Shown one piece after another: positions 10,272-20,925 of a stretch of 64,000 nt of DNA (position 1 is the stretch's first letter; the number at the start of each line of letters is the position of its first letter). A program made the translations under genes and the position numbers. Origin of the DNA: Isochrysis galbana (Eukaryota; Haptophyta; Isochrysidales; Isochrysidaceae); assembly GCA_018136815.1 (NCBI GenBank), contig CM030931.1, positions 9,176,989 to 9,240,988 on the forward strand, written 5' to 3'. The notes below the pieces were generated by a model, which had not been told where the DNA came from, did not search any database, and saw only the letters and a list, made by a program, of their open reading frames with translations.

Positions 10272-10725
10272 CGAAGTTGAGTAGCTTAAGTGCCAAGTGA
10301 TAAAATTCCCAGCTTACTCTATCGAAAGCCTTCTCCCAGTCTAGGGCTAGCAGCAATCCCGGATCTCCGGTCTCATCAAGATAAGCCCTTGTGAGTTGGA
10401 GGAGGTGCGTAGCTTCGCTAATGAGCCTCCTAGGCACGAATCCCAGTTGGTTTTCCGATATTATTTTCCCTATCACTTTGCTAAGTCTGTTCGTCAGTAT
10501 TTTGGCTAGTATTTTATAGTCGCTCTGTAGCAATGTGATAGGCATAGATTTGGCCGACATCCGGCCACTATACGAATTAGACGGTAAGAACGAATTGACC
10601 CCCAGCGCGGAACTCGTATCCCTAGCTAGAAAGCTAGGAGTAGAACACCTAGTAGAGACAGAAACCACGAAACATACGAGATAGAGGCGACTAAAACGCC
10701 GATGCACCACCCTTGGGGTGATCAA
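10272..10725 (-). mobile_element. LINE (non-LTR retrotransposon) reverse-transcriptase fragment
   Basis: The minus-strand frame encodes PITLLQSDYKILAKILTNRL, GFVPRRLISEATHLLQL and LLLALDWEKAFDRVSW, the typical fingers/palm start of a LINE reverse transcriptase (motifs 1, 2 and A; the first catalytic Asp lies in ALDWEKAFD). The fragment is cut off near 10272, just after motif A, before the YADD motif and without an endonuclease. It is a dead 5'- and 3'-truncated copy. Confidence 0.88.
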
Positions 10726-11583
10726 AACATGAGATGCCCGGTCTACCCAGCAAACATGAATCTAAAAGGCCTGCCCGGACCCCACACCCGAAACCGGGCC
10801 CTAGGTAGTGTACCAGGGCCGCACCCCCGACACCAAAGACAAAAGGAATGAGGGGGGGAAGGTAAGGGGGCGGAGAAAGGGAGACAAGGGCGATGGCTGT
10901 TGTGCAGTAGCCGTAGTATGCGCTGTCTAGCGATAGGTGTGTAGCCCTGAACCTTCAGATCTTTTTTTTTCTGCCCTGAGAGGGTGCCGTGCACGTCCTC
11001 GCCTTCTGCCAAGACCCATCTCGATCTCGGCCGCTCCCTCCTCGAGGCGTTGGCCGATGATGGGTTGCACGCGGGCGTCATCCGGCTGCGGGCTTGCAAA
11101 TTTCGCTCCCGTGTGACCCAAATTTCGGTCAAGATTTTTATTTCGATGATGGACCCAAATTTCATAAAAAAATTCTCGACATTCTCGCCGGAGCCAAATA
11201 ATGTGGGTTCCCAACGTCAACCCTGCTTCCTTGTCTACTCTAGAGCCCCTAGCACTACTCCAACCGCAAGAGTTGGAGGCCCTTCGCCAGGTCGTCCTGT
11301 TCGGCGGGGAGGCCAACATGTAATTTTATTTTTGTGAGTAGTGAGATATGTGGAGAGCGAGCATGTCAATATTCACTACCCGCTCCTCCCGCGCGTTCCC
11401 GGGTGGCGGCCCGCCGCGAAGCCTCCTCCCTGCTGTAGATCGTGAGGAGGGCCTCCCCCTGGCTTCTCTCTCTGTGCAACCTGTCGCGCTCGCGTCCCGT
11501 ATCCCGCCGCACCTTCCCCCTCTCACTATATCTCCCTCCCTATATCTCCCTCCTCACCTTCCTGCCGCCCTCCCAGCCTGCGC
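10726..11583. other. Intergenic upstream of the chromatin gene
   Basis: Short minus frames of 130-140 codons lack protein-like composition. A C/T-rich stretch (11510-11600) immediately precedes the start at 11584. No other feature seen. Confidence 0.4.
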
Positions 11584-12531
11584 ATGCCCTGCCGCCCTCC
11601 CTCGGCCGCGCCGAGCGGCGAGAAGTGCGTGCCCACGCTGGAACTCTCCTCCTTCGACACTGAGTTAGGGGACGAGGCTCCACCTCATTCTTCGACCGCC
11701 TCCTCTTCATCGAATGCCCAGCGCATGGTTGAGCCCAGAGAGCTGTGCATCAACGGGAGCCTCATGCTTGTCGCGCCGGATGACGAGTCGGGCAGCGAGC
11801 TGCTCTCAGGCGCGGACGGTGGGGGCGATGGCTCGGTCGCTCACACCGATACACCGTCCGAGTCGGAGGTAATGGTCGGGTGCCAGCCGGAGGAGACATC
11901 TGAGGAGAGAGACCTCACGCAACTGCGCACTGTCATTTCAAGGTTGCGCGCACTCGGCTCAAGCACAGGCTCCATTGCATTTGCTGTCGGTGGCAGCTGG
12001 CGCACGGTGATATCGAGCTTGTTGCGGTACAGGCAGCCACAAATACTTCCACATGTGCTGTCGGGTATTCCTCTTGAAGTCTGCGAGATCCTGGTCTTCC
12101 TGTACTGTCACGGCACATCAGCGCGAGCCATTGCTGAAGAGTTCGATTGCACAGAGTCAACTGTCCTGGGCTGGCTGCTCGAGCTGGGGATAAATATCAA
12201 CAGCGTCGAGGTAGCCACAAGCTTTGGTCCAGAGGCCAATGTTGCGGACCGTCGCGAACTAATTCGCTTTCTGGGTGCACGAAACGTAAGCATCCGCACC
12301 ATCGCAGCTGCCGTGCAGTGCGATGTTAAGACCGTAATGAGCACCCTGCATATGACGGAGGCCGAGGTCAAGGACTGGCCAAAGCGCTGGCATCTGAGCC
12401 CCTTACGTAACGCAGAGCTCAGCCCTTCCCGTTGCGACGTCGCTACAAAGTCGACTCAACCCAACCAGCCATCGCGAGCGTCCGACGTTATACAGCCGGC
12501 CCAAGCGCCAAGCTCAAGCAAGGCCGAGTAG
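11584..12531 (+). CDS. Helix-turn-helix-like protein, possibly the N-terminal half of the next gene
   Basis: A 315-codon ORF. Residues 1-100 are Ser/Asp/Glu-rich and probably disordered. From about 128 to 255 there are three similar helix-turn-helix-like units: GSIAFAVGGSWRTVISSLL, SARAIAEEFDCTESTVLGWL and VSIRTIAAAVQCDVKTVMST. Each has a short helix, a turn and a second helix ending in a hydrophobic pair, suggesting DNA binding. The frame stops at TAG 12529-12531. The next ATG (12535) is one codon further on in the same frame and begins the CW-chromo-SET protein. The two may be one gene broken by a nonsense change or base error, a readthrough pair, or two ORFs. I do not recognise a named family for this half. 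Confidence 0.6.
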   Translation: MPCRPPSAAPSGEKCVPTLELSSFDTELGDEAPPHSSTASSSSNAQRMVEPRELCINGSLMLVAPDDESGSELLSGADGGGDGSVAHTDTPSESEVMVGCQPEETSEERDLTQLRTVISRLRALGSSTGSIAFAVGGSWRTVISSLLRYRQPQILPHVLSGIPLEVCEILVFLYCHGTSARAIAEEFDCTESTVLGWLLELGININSVEVATSFGPEANVADRRELIRFLGARNVSIRTIAAAVQCDVKTVMSTLHMTEAEVKDWPKRWHLSPLRNAELSPSRCDVATKSTQPNQPSRASDVIQPAQAPSSSKAE

Positions 12532-12534
12532 GCT

Positions 12535-14468
12535 ATGAGCGTACATGAGCTCGAGTCTCTAGCCGTGAAACATCCCAAACCCCGCAAGAAGGCCACATCC
12601 AAGCGCCGCTCAAAGGCACCTCAAAGACATGGGAAAAAAGGCAGGCCATCGGCCAAGCCAAAGACCGAACGCAGCGCAGTTTCCGGTCCAGTCCAAAACT
12701 GGGTGCAATGTGATGCCTGCCATCAGTGGCGACGAATTGGTGATCTCCCTCCAAATGGCAAACGTTGGGAGTGCAAAGACAATACGTCCGATCCCGTTTA
12801 CAATACCTGCAGCGCACCAGAAGAGAGCGACAGCCTGGCGGGGGACGAGTTCGTCGTCGAGAGGCTCTTAAGAGTATGCTTCTACCTTGCTCTCGTCATA
12901 GCCACTCTATGCCCCGTGTGGAAGAGCGCCGACGGCCGCACTCCTGTGCTCTTGACCGTACCACACCATCTATGCTAGCCCAGTATGACCTTGCGCCGGC
13001 TCCCATTTTCACCATTGCGAATTCTGCCTCGTCCATCCCCAGGAGCGCATCACAGCTAGCGGGAAAATCGAATTTCTCGTGCGTTGGCTAGGCTGGGGAC
13101 CTGAGCACGACTCGTGGGAACCCGAAAGTAACATCAAGGCGAGTGGAGCGTCCCGCATGTTGTGCTCTTGCACAATGCTATCTAGCCTCTTAGACGGCTT
13201 CAAGATGTATTGCGAGATATAGGATGCGCGCATTGGATTCCAGGCCGCTGATTGGGACAGGGGCTGAATTGCTTCCACATGTGGCGGAATGTCCGCTTTG
13301 CCCATTACTCATTTGTGTGCCTTTTCTTTGGCCTTCGCAGGACCCGGCGCTCGTTGACGTGTTTCGTGGCGGCGGCGCATATCCGTCTGAGCTGCCGAAG
13401 GTGGTCACGCTTTGGGCATTTGTGGCCCCCTGCCCCAGCCTAGGCGGCCGTGGCCTCTTCGCGCGTGCGGACATCGTTCCCAATCAAGCCATTTGCGCCT
13501 ACTTCGGGCCGATTGTCCACGAGGCGGAGCAGTATGGAGGGATGCATGTGCTTCGCCTAAACGACACGCCGTTGCTCATCGATGGCGATTGCACCAATAG
13601 TTGGTATGAGGCGCCTCGATCTCCTGCCATTTACGCCAATCATTCAGCGCTCCCAAACGCACGACTCGAGTATTGGCCTAGGGTCGTCGGCGGATTCGGA
13701 GGTCCATATGTTGGTGAGAATCGTGTTGCCCGCCTGCAAGCTGACACGCACAACAACACCATCACCAATGCCAGCGCATATGATGTTTGTGGCGAGATGT
13801 GGCTGGTGTCGAACGAGCTTATTCAGGCGGGCGCTGAGATCCGAATTGATTACGAATCCGGCGGCGAGGACTCTTATTGGAAAGGTATGCTGCCGTCCAA
13901 TCACGATGAGTGGCGGGATTTTCGTCAACAAATCGAGCCTCTTCCCGATGGCATAGCGCCGCCGAGTGCAGAGCGAGCAGCCGTGAATGTTTTGCAAGAC
14001 GTCCTCGACTCCAATCGGCGAAATAAGCCCTTACCGCCCTCTGTCTTCTCTCGGCTCGCCGCTATCTACCCCACGCCGCTTCCGCCGCTACCGTGGAACG
14101 AAAACGACGCCGAGCTTGGGGATGCGAGGCTTCGCCGATTAGCTCCAATATTCGTGACGAATCGTCGCGCGTCGTGGGGCCTCCTCGCTTCACATATTCC
14201 CGGGAGAACGGGCCTCGAGTGCCGTGAACGATGGAAAGAGCTCCGAGCCCTGCCTGAGAGAGCCCCACCGCCGCTTGCCTCAGAGCCAAACGAAAAGCGA
14301 GGCAGACGGCGGCCTGCGAGTAGTGTAGAACGCGAGTGGCATCTCGGAATCTGCACCACGCCTGGCTGCCAGCTACCCGATTTTCATGAAGGGGCATGCT
14401 CCCATCTGCGAGATCTAGGGCCAAGGTTGGCACCCGGTAGGTATGGCTCGTTGGACTTCTGGGAATAG
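12535..14468 (+). CDS. CW zinc finger-chromodomain-SET histone methyltransferase, three exons
   Basis: Exons are 12535-12873, 13043-13138 and 13341-14468 (520 aa). A Lys-rich N-terminus precedes a CW-type zinc finger (residues 54-95: WVQCDACHQW...RWEC...C), a fold that reads methylated H3K4. A chromodomain follows, formed only after splicing (104-148: EFVVERLL, then EFLVRWLGWGPEHDSWEPE). The SET domain begins near 170 (GGRGLFARADI, IYANHSALPNARL, IRIDYESGGEDSYW), and a Myb/SANT-like segment lies near 410-442 (GRTGLECRERWKEL). It should methylate a histone lysine in the nucleus. Intron 1 is GT-AG; intron 2 (13139-13340) has a GC donor (AAG/GCGAGT). The chromodomain reads correctly across both joins. 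The NHS and DY residues of SET are present. Confidence 0.9.
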
Positions 14469-15057
14469 CGGGTTTGGTGGACACCTTGGAGATCAATCTC
14501 CAAATGTGCGTATCGGCTTCCAGAGTTTCCTTGCTCGTCGTGTGAGATTCATCGTCGCCTTGTCACATCATTTCCTGGCGTCCACGTCTTTCATCCCCCA
14601 ACCGGCGTGTGCATAGACGTGTGAATCTACTTGACAATTCAGTGTTATCCATGGAGTGTCACCAATCTCGTGGGTCTCTTCCGTGAAATACTTCATGAGC
14701 TCAACCTCAGAACTATGTCCTCCCATGAGTCTAGAAATGCCTGTTTGCTTATTTTGCTTCCCGCGTGCTCGAATATTTCGGGGAGGTGGTCAAGATATTG
14801 TCGAGTCGAGCGTAGCCGGAGGGCTCTGAGCCACTCCGTCGCGAGCGGCACCGGCGGCTAGCGCGGCGCTTTGGCTCTCCTCCCCGCCGGGAGTCGGGTG
14901 AATGAGAAATTTTGGATTGGGTCGGGCGACTCCATTTGGGTGTTTGGACTTGGCGAACGAAGGGCAATGGGGCGGCGAGGCGCTCCTAGCGGCCCTAGTG
15001 TGTTGGGTAGTAAAAGATTGAGATTGTTAGACCTACAAAGAACCTTTCCCTCAGGGC
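14469..15057. other. Intergenic, no gene seen
   Basis: 3' flank of the SET gene. The short open frames on both strands are not protein-like. Confidence 0.4.
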
Positions 15058-15155
15058 GGGAGCCTAGGCTGCTAGAGTGCAGCGACGCAGCGAACAACGA
15101 CGGACAACGATCCTGAGAACAACAGGATACAACGACTCACGGACACACCAGAACA
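15058..15155 (+). repeat. Dispersed 97-bp repeat, copy 1 (partner at 34566-34664)
   Basis: Both copies read GGGAGCCTAGGCTGCTAGAG and continue through GCAGCGACGCAGCGAACAAC to a CCTGAGAACAACAGG segment, roughly 90% identical. The second copy sits inside the hAT-like element at 33642-36294. Just downstream, near 15170, ACTACCTCCGTTCCAATACT resembles the ends of Stowaway-type MITEs. Confidence 0.65.
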
Positions 15156-16529
15156 ACTACTACCTCCGTTCCAATACTGAGATGTCACGCAGGCTATTGT
15201 TGAAGGGGGTAGCTTGCAGGAGCAATCAATGGGGCACCCCACCAAGGTCGTTTGCCTTCATTTGGTACCCCTCGTTTCCAAATACGCGATGCGCCGGCAC
15301 AAAAAAAATGTCTAGTATTTAAGCAAAGGCACCCACCTCACAGTGCTCAACCATGTCTATAAATGGAATGGCGGCTGATGATGTAGTACGCAAGCGATTG
15401 CAATGGATCATAAGAAAGATGGACGATAACTTTAAAAATTCGTCACACCTCTCTTTCCGCCATATGCCACTTCTAAATCTGCCTTGCAGGTTTTGGCGGA
15501 AGCATTGGACTGCATCAGTCCGCCGCCGCCGGTTGGGAGGCGGCTTAGGGGGGTAAATTATTCTGCACCACCCGAGAGCAAGCGACCCCTCCCCCCCGCC
15601 GCCATGGCGAAGCGCGGGCGCGACGCCCAACGAGGCTTCCCGCGCAAGAGCGCCAAGGAACACCTCCTCCTCGACGCGCGCGGGAGGGTCGATATGGACA
15701 GGGCGCCCGACCTTGTGGTGAATACACGTGTCGTAGTGGTACCTGCAGATCTGATGACTGATTGCAAGTTCACAAAGAAAATACTCACTAAGGGAAAGCC
15801 TAAAGGGCAGCCTAAACCGTCTACGCGGAAGACTGACGATCACTCAAGTATCAGTAATGAAGACTGGGGAAACATTATTACAGGAAATTTTTAACGTCAA
15901 AAAACGTTAGGTAAATCGGACCCTTTCGTTCAGGCTGACATCGCCGCGAGCAACATCGTCATGAAGAGGGCGTCCGCGCACCGGCGGGAGCCTTCCTCGT
16001 GCGCGATCTCCGCGGGGTCTGCGGCAGCCAGGGTAGCCGCGTGCGCGCGAAACACCAAAACCCGTCACGAAACACCTAAGCGTCCGCGATTTTGAGGAAT
16101 TCACACCGGTACTATTCAGGCAATTTTGAACTAACAACCTGACAGCTGACGAAGTAACATACGCTCATTATAGTTTTGAGGCATCGCATTGACCACCCTC
16201 AGTGTGACGTTAGCTAGTGTACTGATGCGGTGTGACAATTGATTCGTCATATGAGTTTGAAGCTTCAGATTCTCACTCTTCGAGAGCGTCTTGCCGCTTC
16301 GCAAGGGCGTCAAGTAACTTTCGCGAAAGTTGGACGTGAGGGGGCGCCCGCATAGCGTTTTCGTATGTAACGTTGGTGATGATCATAGTGGGAGAAAAAA
16401 TGACGTGAGGCGACAAGCGTCTAACTAATCACCCACCAACAAAGGACATGCAAAGGCGCTTCAATCGCCATCCACCCCACACACACACTCTTACATCCAC
16501 ATCCACTTTGACGCGAGCATCGATGGGGA
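15156..16529. other. Intergenic with weak open frames
   Basis: A plus frame at 15484-15894 is Lys/Pro-rich at its end and unrecognised; I do not call it a gene. About 38 bp near 16011-16050 (GGGTAGCCGCGTGCGCGCG at its end) also occur near 4824-4862 inside the TIR element. Confidence 0.35.
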
Positions 16530-16715
16530 TATGCTTCCGGGAGGTGAAGGCGATTGAACGCTTTTCCATGTGTAAGCTGATGGTGATTGAAGGCTTTTCC
16601 ATGCGGTGGGGGTGATGGCGATTGAACGCGTTCCCACGTGTAGGCTGATGGATATTGAACGCTTTTCTATGCTGTGGGTGATGGTGATTGAGCGCTTCTC
16701 GCCTTGGAAGCGTGG
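16530..16715 (+). repeat. Tandem repeat, about 45-bp unit, containing GTGATTGAACGC
   Basis: About four diverged units carry variants of GATGGTGATTGAACGCTTTT then CCATGCTGTGGGTGATG. Two more units occur at 24268-24325. The open frames through the array simply translate the repeat. Confidence 0.7.
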
Positions 16716-17120
16716 TGTGGGGTGGCGCTGGCGGCCATGCTGTTTGGGCAGGTGAAGCAGAACTCGGCCGAGTGCGGTGGCATGAAACGCCGGTGAGACC
16801 GCCGACCGGTGTCCCCGGACCATTTAGTCCGAACACCAGCGACAAGGGGGGGCTGACCGCCGCCGTGCTCTCGCTGGAGCGCGGCGAAGGTCGGCGTGTC
16901 AGGCGGGTCGGTCGCCATCGCTCTGCCTCAGATTCGGATTAGAGCGGGGAGAGACGAGGGGAAATCTTCCCCCGGTCCCACGATGAAAAAATTTGAGCCT
17001 CCGGATCAACAAGGCTTTTTTTTTTTACCCCAGTCTCCCCCACCTCTAGCGCTGCAAGGTGTCGCGGGTGTCGGGATAGTACTGGGCTAGTGGCCGAAGT
17101 GTTACTAATGCTCATATATT
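16716..17120. other. Intergenic, 3' side of the kelch gene
   Basis: No gene seen. It contains a T9 run near 17017. Confidence 0.4.
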
Positions 17121-19960
17121 TCATTTTTCTAGCTCACACGATCGACAATTAATAGCTTGGAGCGCCTCCTCCACTGGCGCAGCGATCTCGCTCACTCGCT
17201 CAGCGAGCGCTCGCAAAGCGGACGGCAGTGCGCGAAGCTGCGACTCTGCATTCTGGAGCGATCGCTCATGTGCTACAGCCGCCGCCGCAGCTAACGCTCT
17301 TGAAGAATTGAGTCGATCTTGCATCTCGTGCCTCTCCGCGGCCAAGCGTTCGGCACTTCCTTTGAGCGTGGCTAGCTCTTCCCTAGTCGAGTCCAAGGCC
17401 AACTTCAACCGTGTTTCCTCTTCGCGCACAACACTCAAATCCGTGCTCAAAGCCTCTAGCCGAGTTTCTGCGAGCAAGCGTGCCTCTTGCAACGCTGAGT
17501 TCTCAGCTTCAGCCATCGCCGCACGTTGAAGAGCACGTGTCGTGGCATCCGACTGACATCGAACTTCTCGGCGAGCAGCCTCAACTTCACGCAGCGCCTC
17601 TTGCAAATCCTTGCTGCGAAGCTCGAGCTCTTGAACAGTGCGCGCCAATTCTCCCTTCAATCGATCTTCTTCCTTGACGCGGAATTCCAGCGCAAGCGTC
17701 TTTGCGTGCAAATCTGCTCGCAGATTCACAGTATCAGCCTCGCTTCGCACGAGCTTCTCTGCTTGTGACTCGAGACGCTCCTCATGTCTCGCTATGAGGC
17801 CATCGCGAATTGCAAGCGCTTCTGTCAACGACGAGATTTGCGCATGGGCCTTAGTTTCTACGGCCATCTTTTCTGCTGACGCCTTCATTGTAGCCTCCTG
17901 CGCCAGGTGCACCGCTTGTGCCTTCGCGGCAGCTACTTCTAGATCCCTTCTACCACGTTCTTCCTTAAGGACTCGGCGCATATCTTCAAGCTCTTTTTGA
18001 GCGAGGCGCCCCTCCTCTTCAAGTTTGTGTTTCCACTCGAGACTTTCGTTTAGCGCATCCGTTAGCGATTTTATTGCCGCTTCATGCTCGGAGGACGGAA
18101 ACGCGGCACAGTCCAAGGGCATTTTTGGTCTATCTGATGTCCCACAAGGATCTCCAGCCGCCTCAAAGTCTTCTTGTAGCCCAGGATTTCGGTCATGAGG
18201 TGTATGCTGATCAGGGTGGCGAGTGGATCTCCGATTCGCCTCAAAAGCTGCTTGCCTCGAGACCGCCCGTGAAGACGAAGCCTGGGGGTGACCGTCTCGT
18301 TGCGTGAGCCTCCTGCTACTGGTCACCAGCCCACTCCCTGCCGAGGCCACTGTGTCATCATGGTTCGTAGGGAGTGAAGCCACGCCGAAGCAGTCTTCGC
18401 CCGCCATGCACACCACCTCACTACGTATGCGCTTACGGTGGGGTGAGCAAGTAGGCACAATGTAGTTGTCTCGTCCACGCACTCGTTGCGAGTCGACATC
18501 CCCAAAGCCTTCCAATAGGTGACCAAGAGGTAACACGATCGATGTAGCGGGCCAGTGGTTCTGCCCCGTGTACCCGTATAGCACTACCATGAGCGGCTCC
18601 TTTCCCGAACGTGAGATTACGGCGGCACCGTGCGAGCCACGCGCAACGTCGAGTTGCTGCTCCCGCACACTGCCAGTCTGGCGCCTCGCACTCCCATCAG
18701 GGCCGCCTTTAGTTGCAGCATGGGGCTTTTTAGCGTCCCGGGGCTTTCCCATTTTCAGGGGAAGTCTCCATCGATTCGCGCGAGCATCGAAGGCCAACAA
18801 CGTGTCCACACGCCCGATGCCCGCAGCCGATTCCTTGGCACGGCCACCAAAGACAAGCACTGCGTCACCATACACAACAGCCGAATGGGACGATCGCCCG
18901 CCTTTGGGGCACTCGTCCTCTGAAGCGCCAACAACTGACCACTGTGAAGAGTCCAGATTTAATACGTGCATCGCCGGCCCGCATGTCACGTTGGCGTTGC
19001 ACCGACCACCGAAAATGTAGACGGAGTTGCCAGCACAGGATGCAGAATGGTAGCAGCGTGCGCATGGTGCGTCCCCCCCGAGACGCACCCTTGACCAGCT
19101 AGGTGAGCTAGTGGAGAGGAGCCACCTGAAAAAGACTCGGGTGGGAGTTGGAGCCGTCTGACGAGGCAAGCATAGGTGGTGCGCAAACAATGCTACTTGC
19201 CTGCAAAAATCTAATCTGTGGCAACTTTTATATTGGGGAAGTTTACGTGGTCACGATGACAATCGGAGTTCTAACCAAGTGAATGGGCGACTTTCTCCGT
19301 GGCAAAGTAGCTTCAGTGTGACTACTGGCAGGCGGCGTACATGTCTCCCAAGACTGGATCTTGCATGCCGACTCCCCCGTGGATGAGTAGTCTTGAGGGG
19401 GACGGCACAAGTGTCGCGGCATGTGCTCCACGAGGAGGTGGTGGCTCTCCATTGCAGAGAATATTGACCCATTCTCGAGAGTCGCTCTTAAAGAGCCAGA
19501 CATCGTTCAGGTAGAGTATCGCTGGGGCTGGGCTGGGGAGCGGCGGTGCGGATGACGAACAGGCTGCGTCGTTAGCGGGTCCTCTGCAGTGAGCCGCAGG
19601 CAGCAATTGGGCGACGGAGTTAGCTCCCCTGCAGGAGTACTCTCCATCAGTGAGGACGCGGTTCGTCCCGCCTCCAAAGACGATGAATGAGCGGCTGTCA
19701 ATAGGCGTCGCTGAATGGAACGCGCGCCCGGCCGGCCAGCGCAGGCCGCGCGACAGGACCTGCTTCCACACCATCCCCTCGCAGTCCAAGACGTGAAGGT
19801 CGTCATGATAAATGACGGGTTCGGCGCGATCGCTCACGGCTAGCCTGCCGCCGAAGACGTAAAGACGGGTGCGCTCGGGCGTGCTGAGCGCCGCGCACGC
19901 GAGCCCGTGCCGTGGCGAGGGGGGGCGGCCCGACGCCTCCAGCGGAGACCACGACGCCAT
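17121..19960 (-). CDS. Kelch-repeat protein with long C-terminal coiled coil, two exons
   Basis: Exon 1 (19341-19960) and exon 2 (17121-19125) join across a 215-bp GT-AG intron to give LGDMWLLST, a normal kelch blade seam (874 aa). Kelch signatures occur repeatedly in the first 300 residues: PSPRHGLACAAL...LYVFGGRL, GRAFHSATPI...FIVFGGG, RGAHAATLV...LLIHGG, CARCYHSASC...VYIFGG and RSSHSAVVY...VLVFGG. They should form a beta-propeller for protein binding. A basic or disordered linker follows, and about 300 residues from roughly 555 onward (LTDALNESLEWKHKLEEE to the end) are a continuous Ala/Glu/Leu/Arg coiled coil. Kelch plus coiled coil suggests a scaffold. No catalytic motif is seen. Confidence 0.87.
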
Positions 19961-20514
19961 TTCGCGCCAACGGGGGGGGGGGGGGGGGAGGCGCCGGGGA
20001 AAACGAGAGGAAATAGAAAATGTGGGGTTTCACAGTAACACCCGTTATTACACACTGCCCACGTCTCAGGCCCCCAGCTCCCATTAGAACTCCCCACAAG
20101 CTCATTGTAGGGCGGTCAAACAGTAAACAGTGAATTACAACTACTAGCACTTGGGGGGGGGCTGCAATATTTGACCGTCCCCCCAAGCCCATAAAAAATT
20201 CTTGGGTGCTGGGTGGGGGTGGGCTTACCTGCCTCCACAAAAAATTGCCTAGGAAAATGAAAATGGTGGGTTCCCCCCCCCTCGCCCCTCCCCCCTCCCC
20301 CCCCCTCGGCACGCGCTGGGGCTCTAGCTCTATCAGTACAGAACTGACGGTCGCGCCGCGGGGCCGATAAGGTTATTTCGGGGCCGCTGTCCGTTGTTTC
20401 ATGATATACGCGATTCCCCCGAGATCCGTCAGCGCTATCGGCTATCGGCTATCGGGCGCCAGGATCTGAGCAAATGCGGCGGTGACGTAGCATGAGCATG
20501 TGGTAGCCCAAGAT
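19961..20514. other. Intergenic with TIR end and G tract
   Basis: Contains a G14-15 run near 19975, one end of the GTAGGGCGGTCAAACAG family (20107-20123) and C/G homopolymers near 20270-20305. No gene seen. Confidence 0.5.
20107..20123 (+). repeat. Left-type end of the GTAGGGCGGTCAAACAG element family
   Basis: An exact copy of the 17-bp terminal repeat in the same orientation as the left end at 4300. The nearest right-type end is at 24611-24627, but the two have no target duplication in common, so they may belong to different insertions. Confidence 0.7.
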
Positions 20515-20880
20515 GGGACAATAGGCTTCTAATAGGTTCTATTAAGAGGTCAAGAGGCCTACCAGACCTGTTACCTGTTAATAGGTAATAGGTAAAAAAA
20601 AATCTTTCAATATTCTCGCCTCGCGCGTGGCTATAGGCCTATACTATAGGTACCGCTATCGTAGCCACGCCCAAATCATCTCGGATCCCTTCCTCTCCCT
20701 AGTAACTTAGCTCAGAAGTCAGAAGCCAATCATATTCATAATATACATCACATACTCATACATCTATAATATTAGTAAAATGAGTTTTATTTTGACCTGT
20801 TACGGACCTATTGCGACCTGTCAATAGGTCCTCTTAATAGGAATAGGCCCCCGAAACCTGTTGACCTTGTACCTGTTGTC
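20515..20880. repeat. ACCTGTT / AATAGGT repeat cluster next to the piggyBac relic
   Basis: Several short direct and inverted copies of ACCTGTT, AATAGGT and CTATTAAGAGG occur on both sides of a central segment. This could be the eroded subterminal region of the transposon whose remains follow. The stretch 20608-20690 (AATATTCTCGCC...) belongs to the dispersed family also seen at 28766, 37190, 47875 and 48475. Confidence 0.45.
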
Positions 20881-20925
20881 CCATCCGGGTGTGGTAGCGG
20901 TAGCTGCAGTGCCTCTGCCTCAGAT

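Noticed and set aside
15484-15894. 136-codon Lys/Pro-rich frame
   Set aside because: No family, no clear start context; competing frames on the other strand are equally long.
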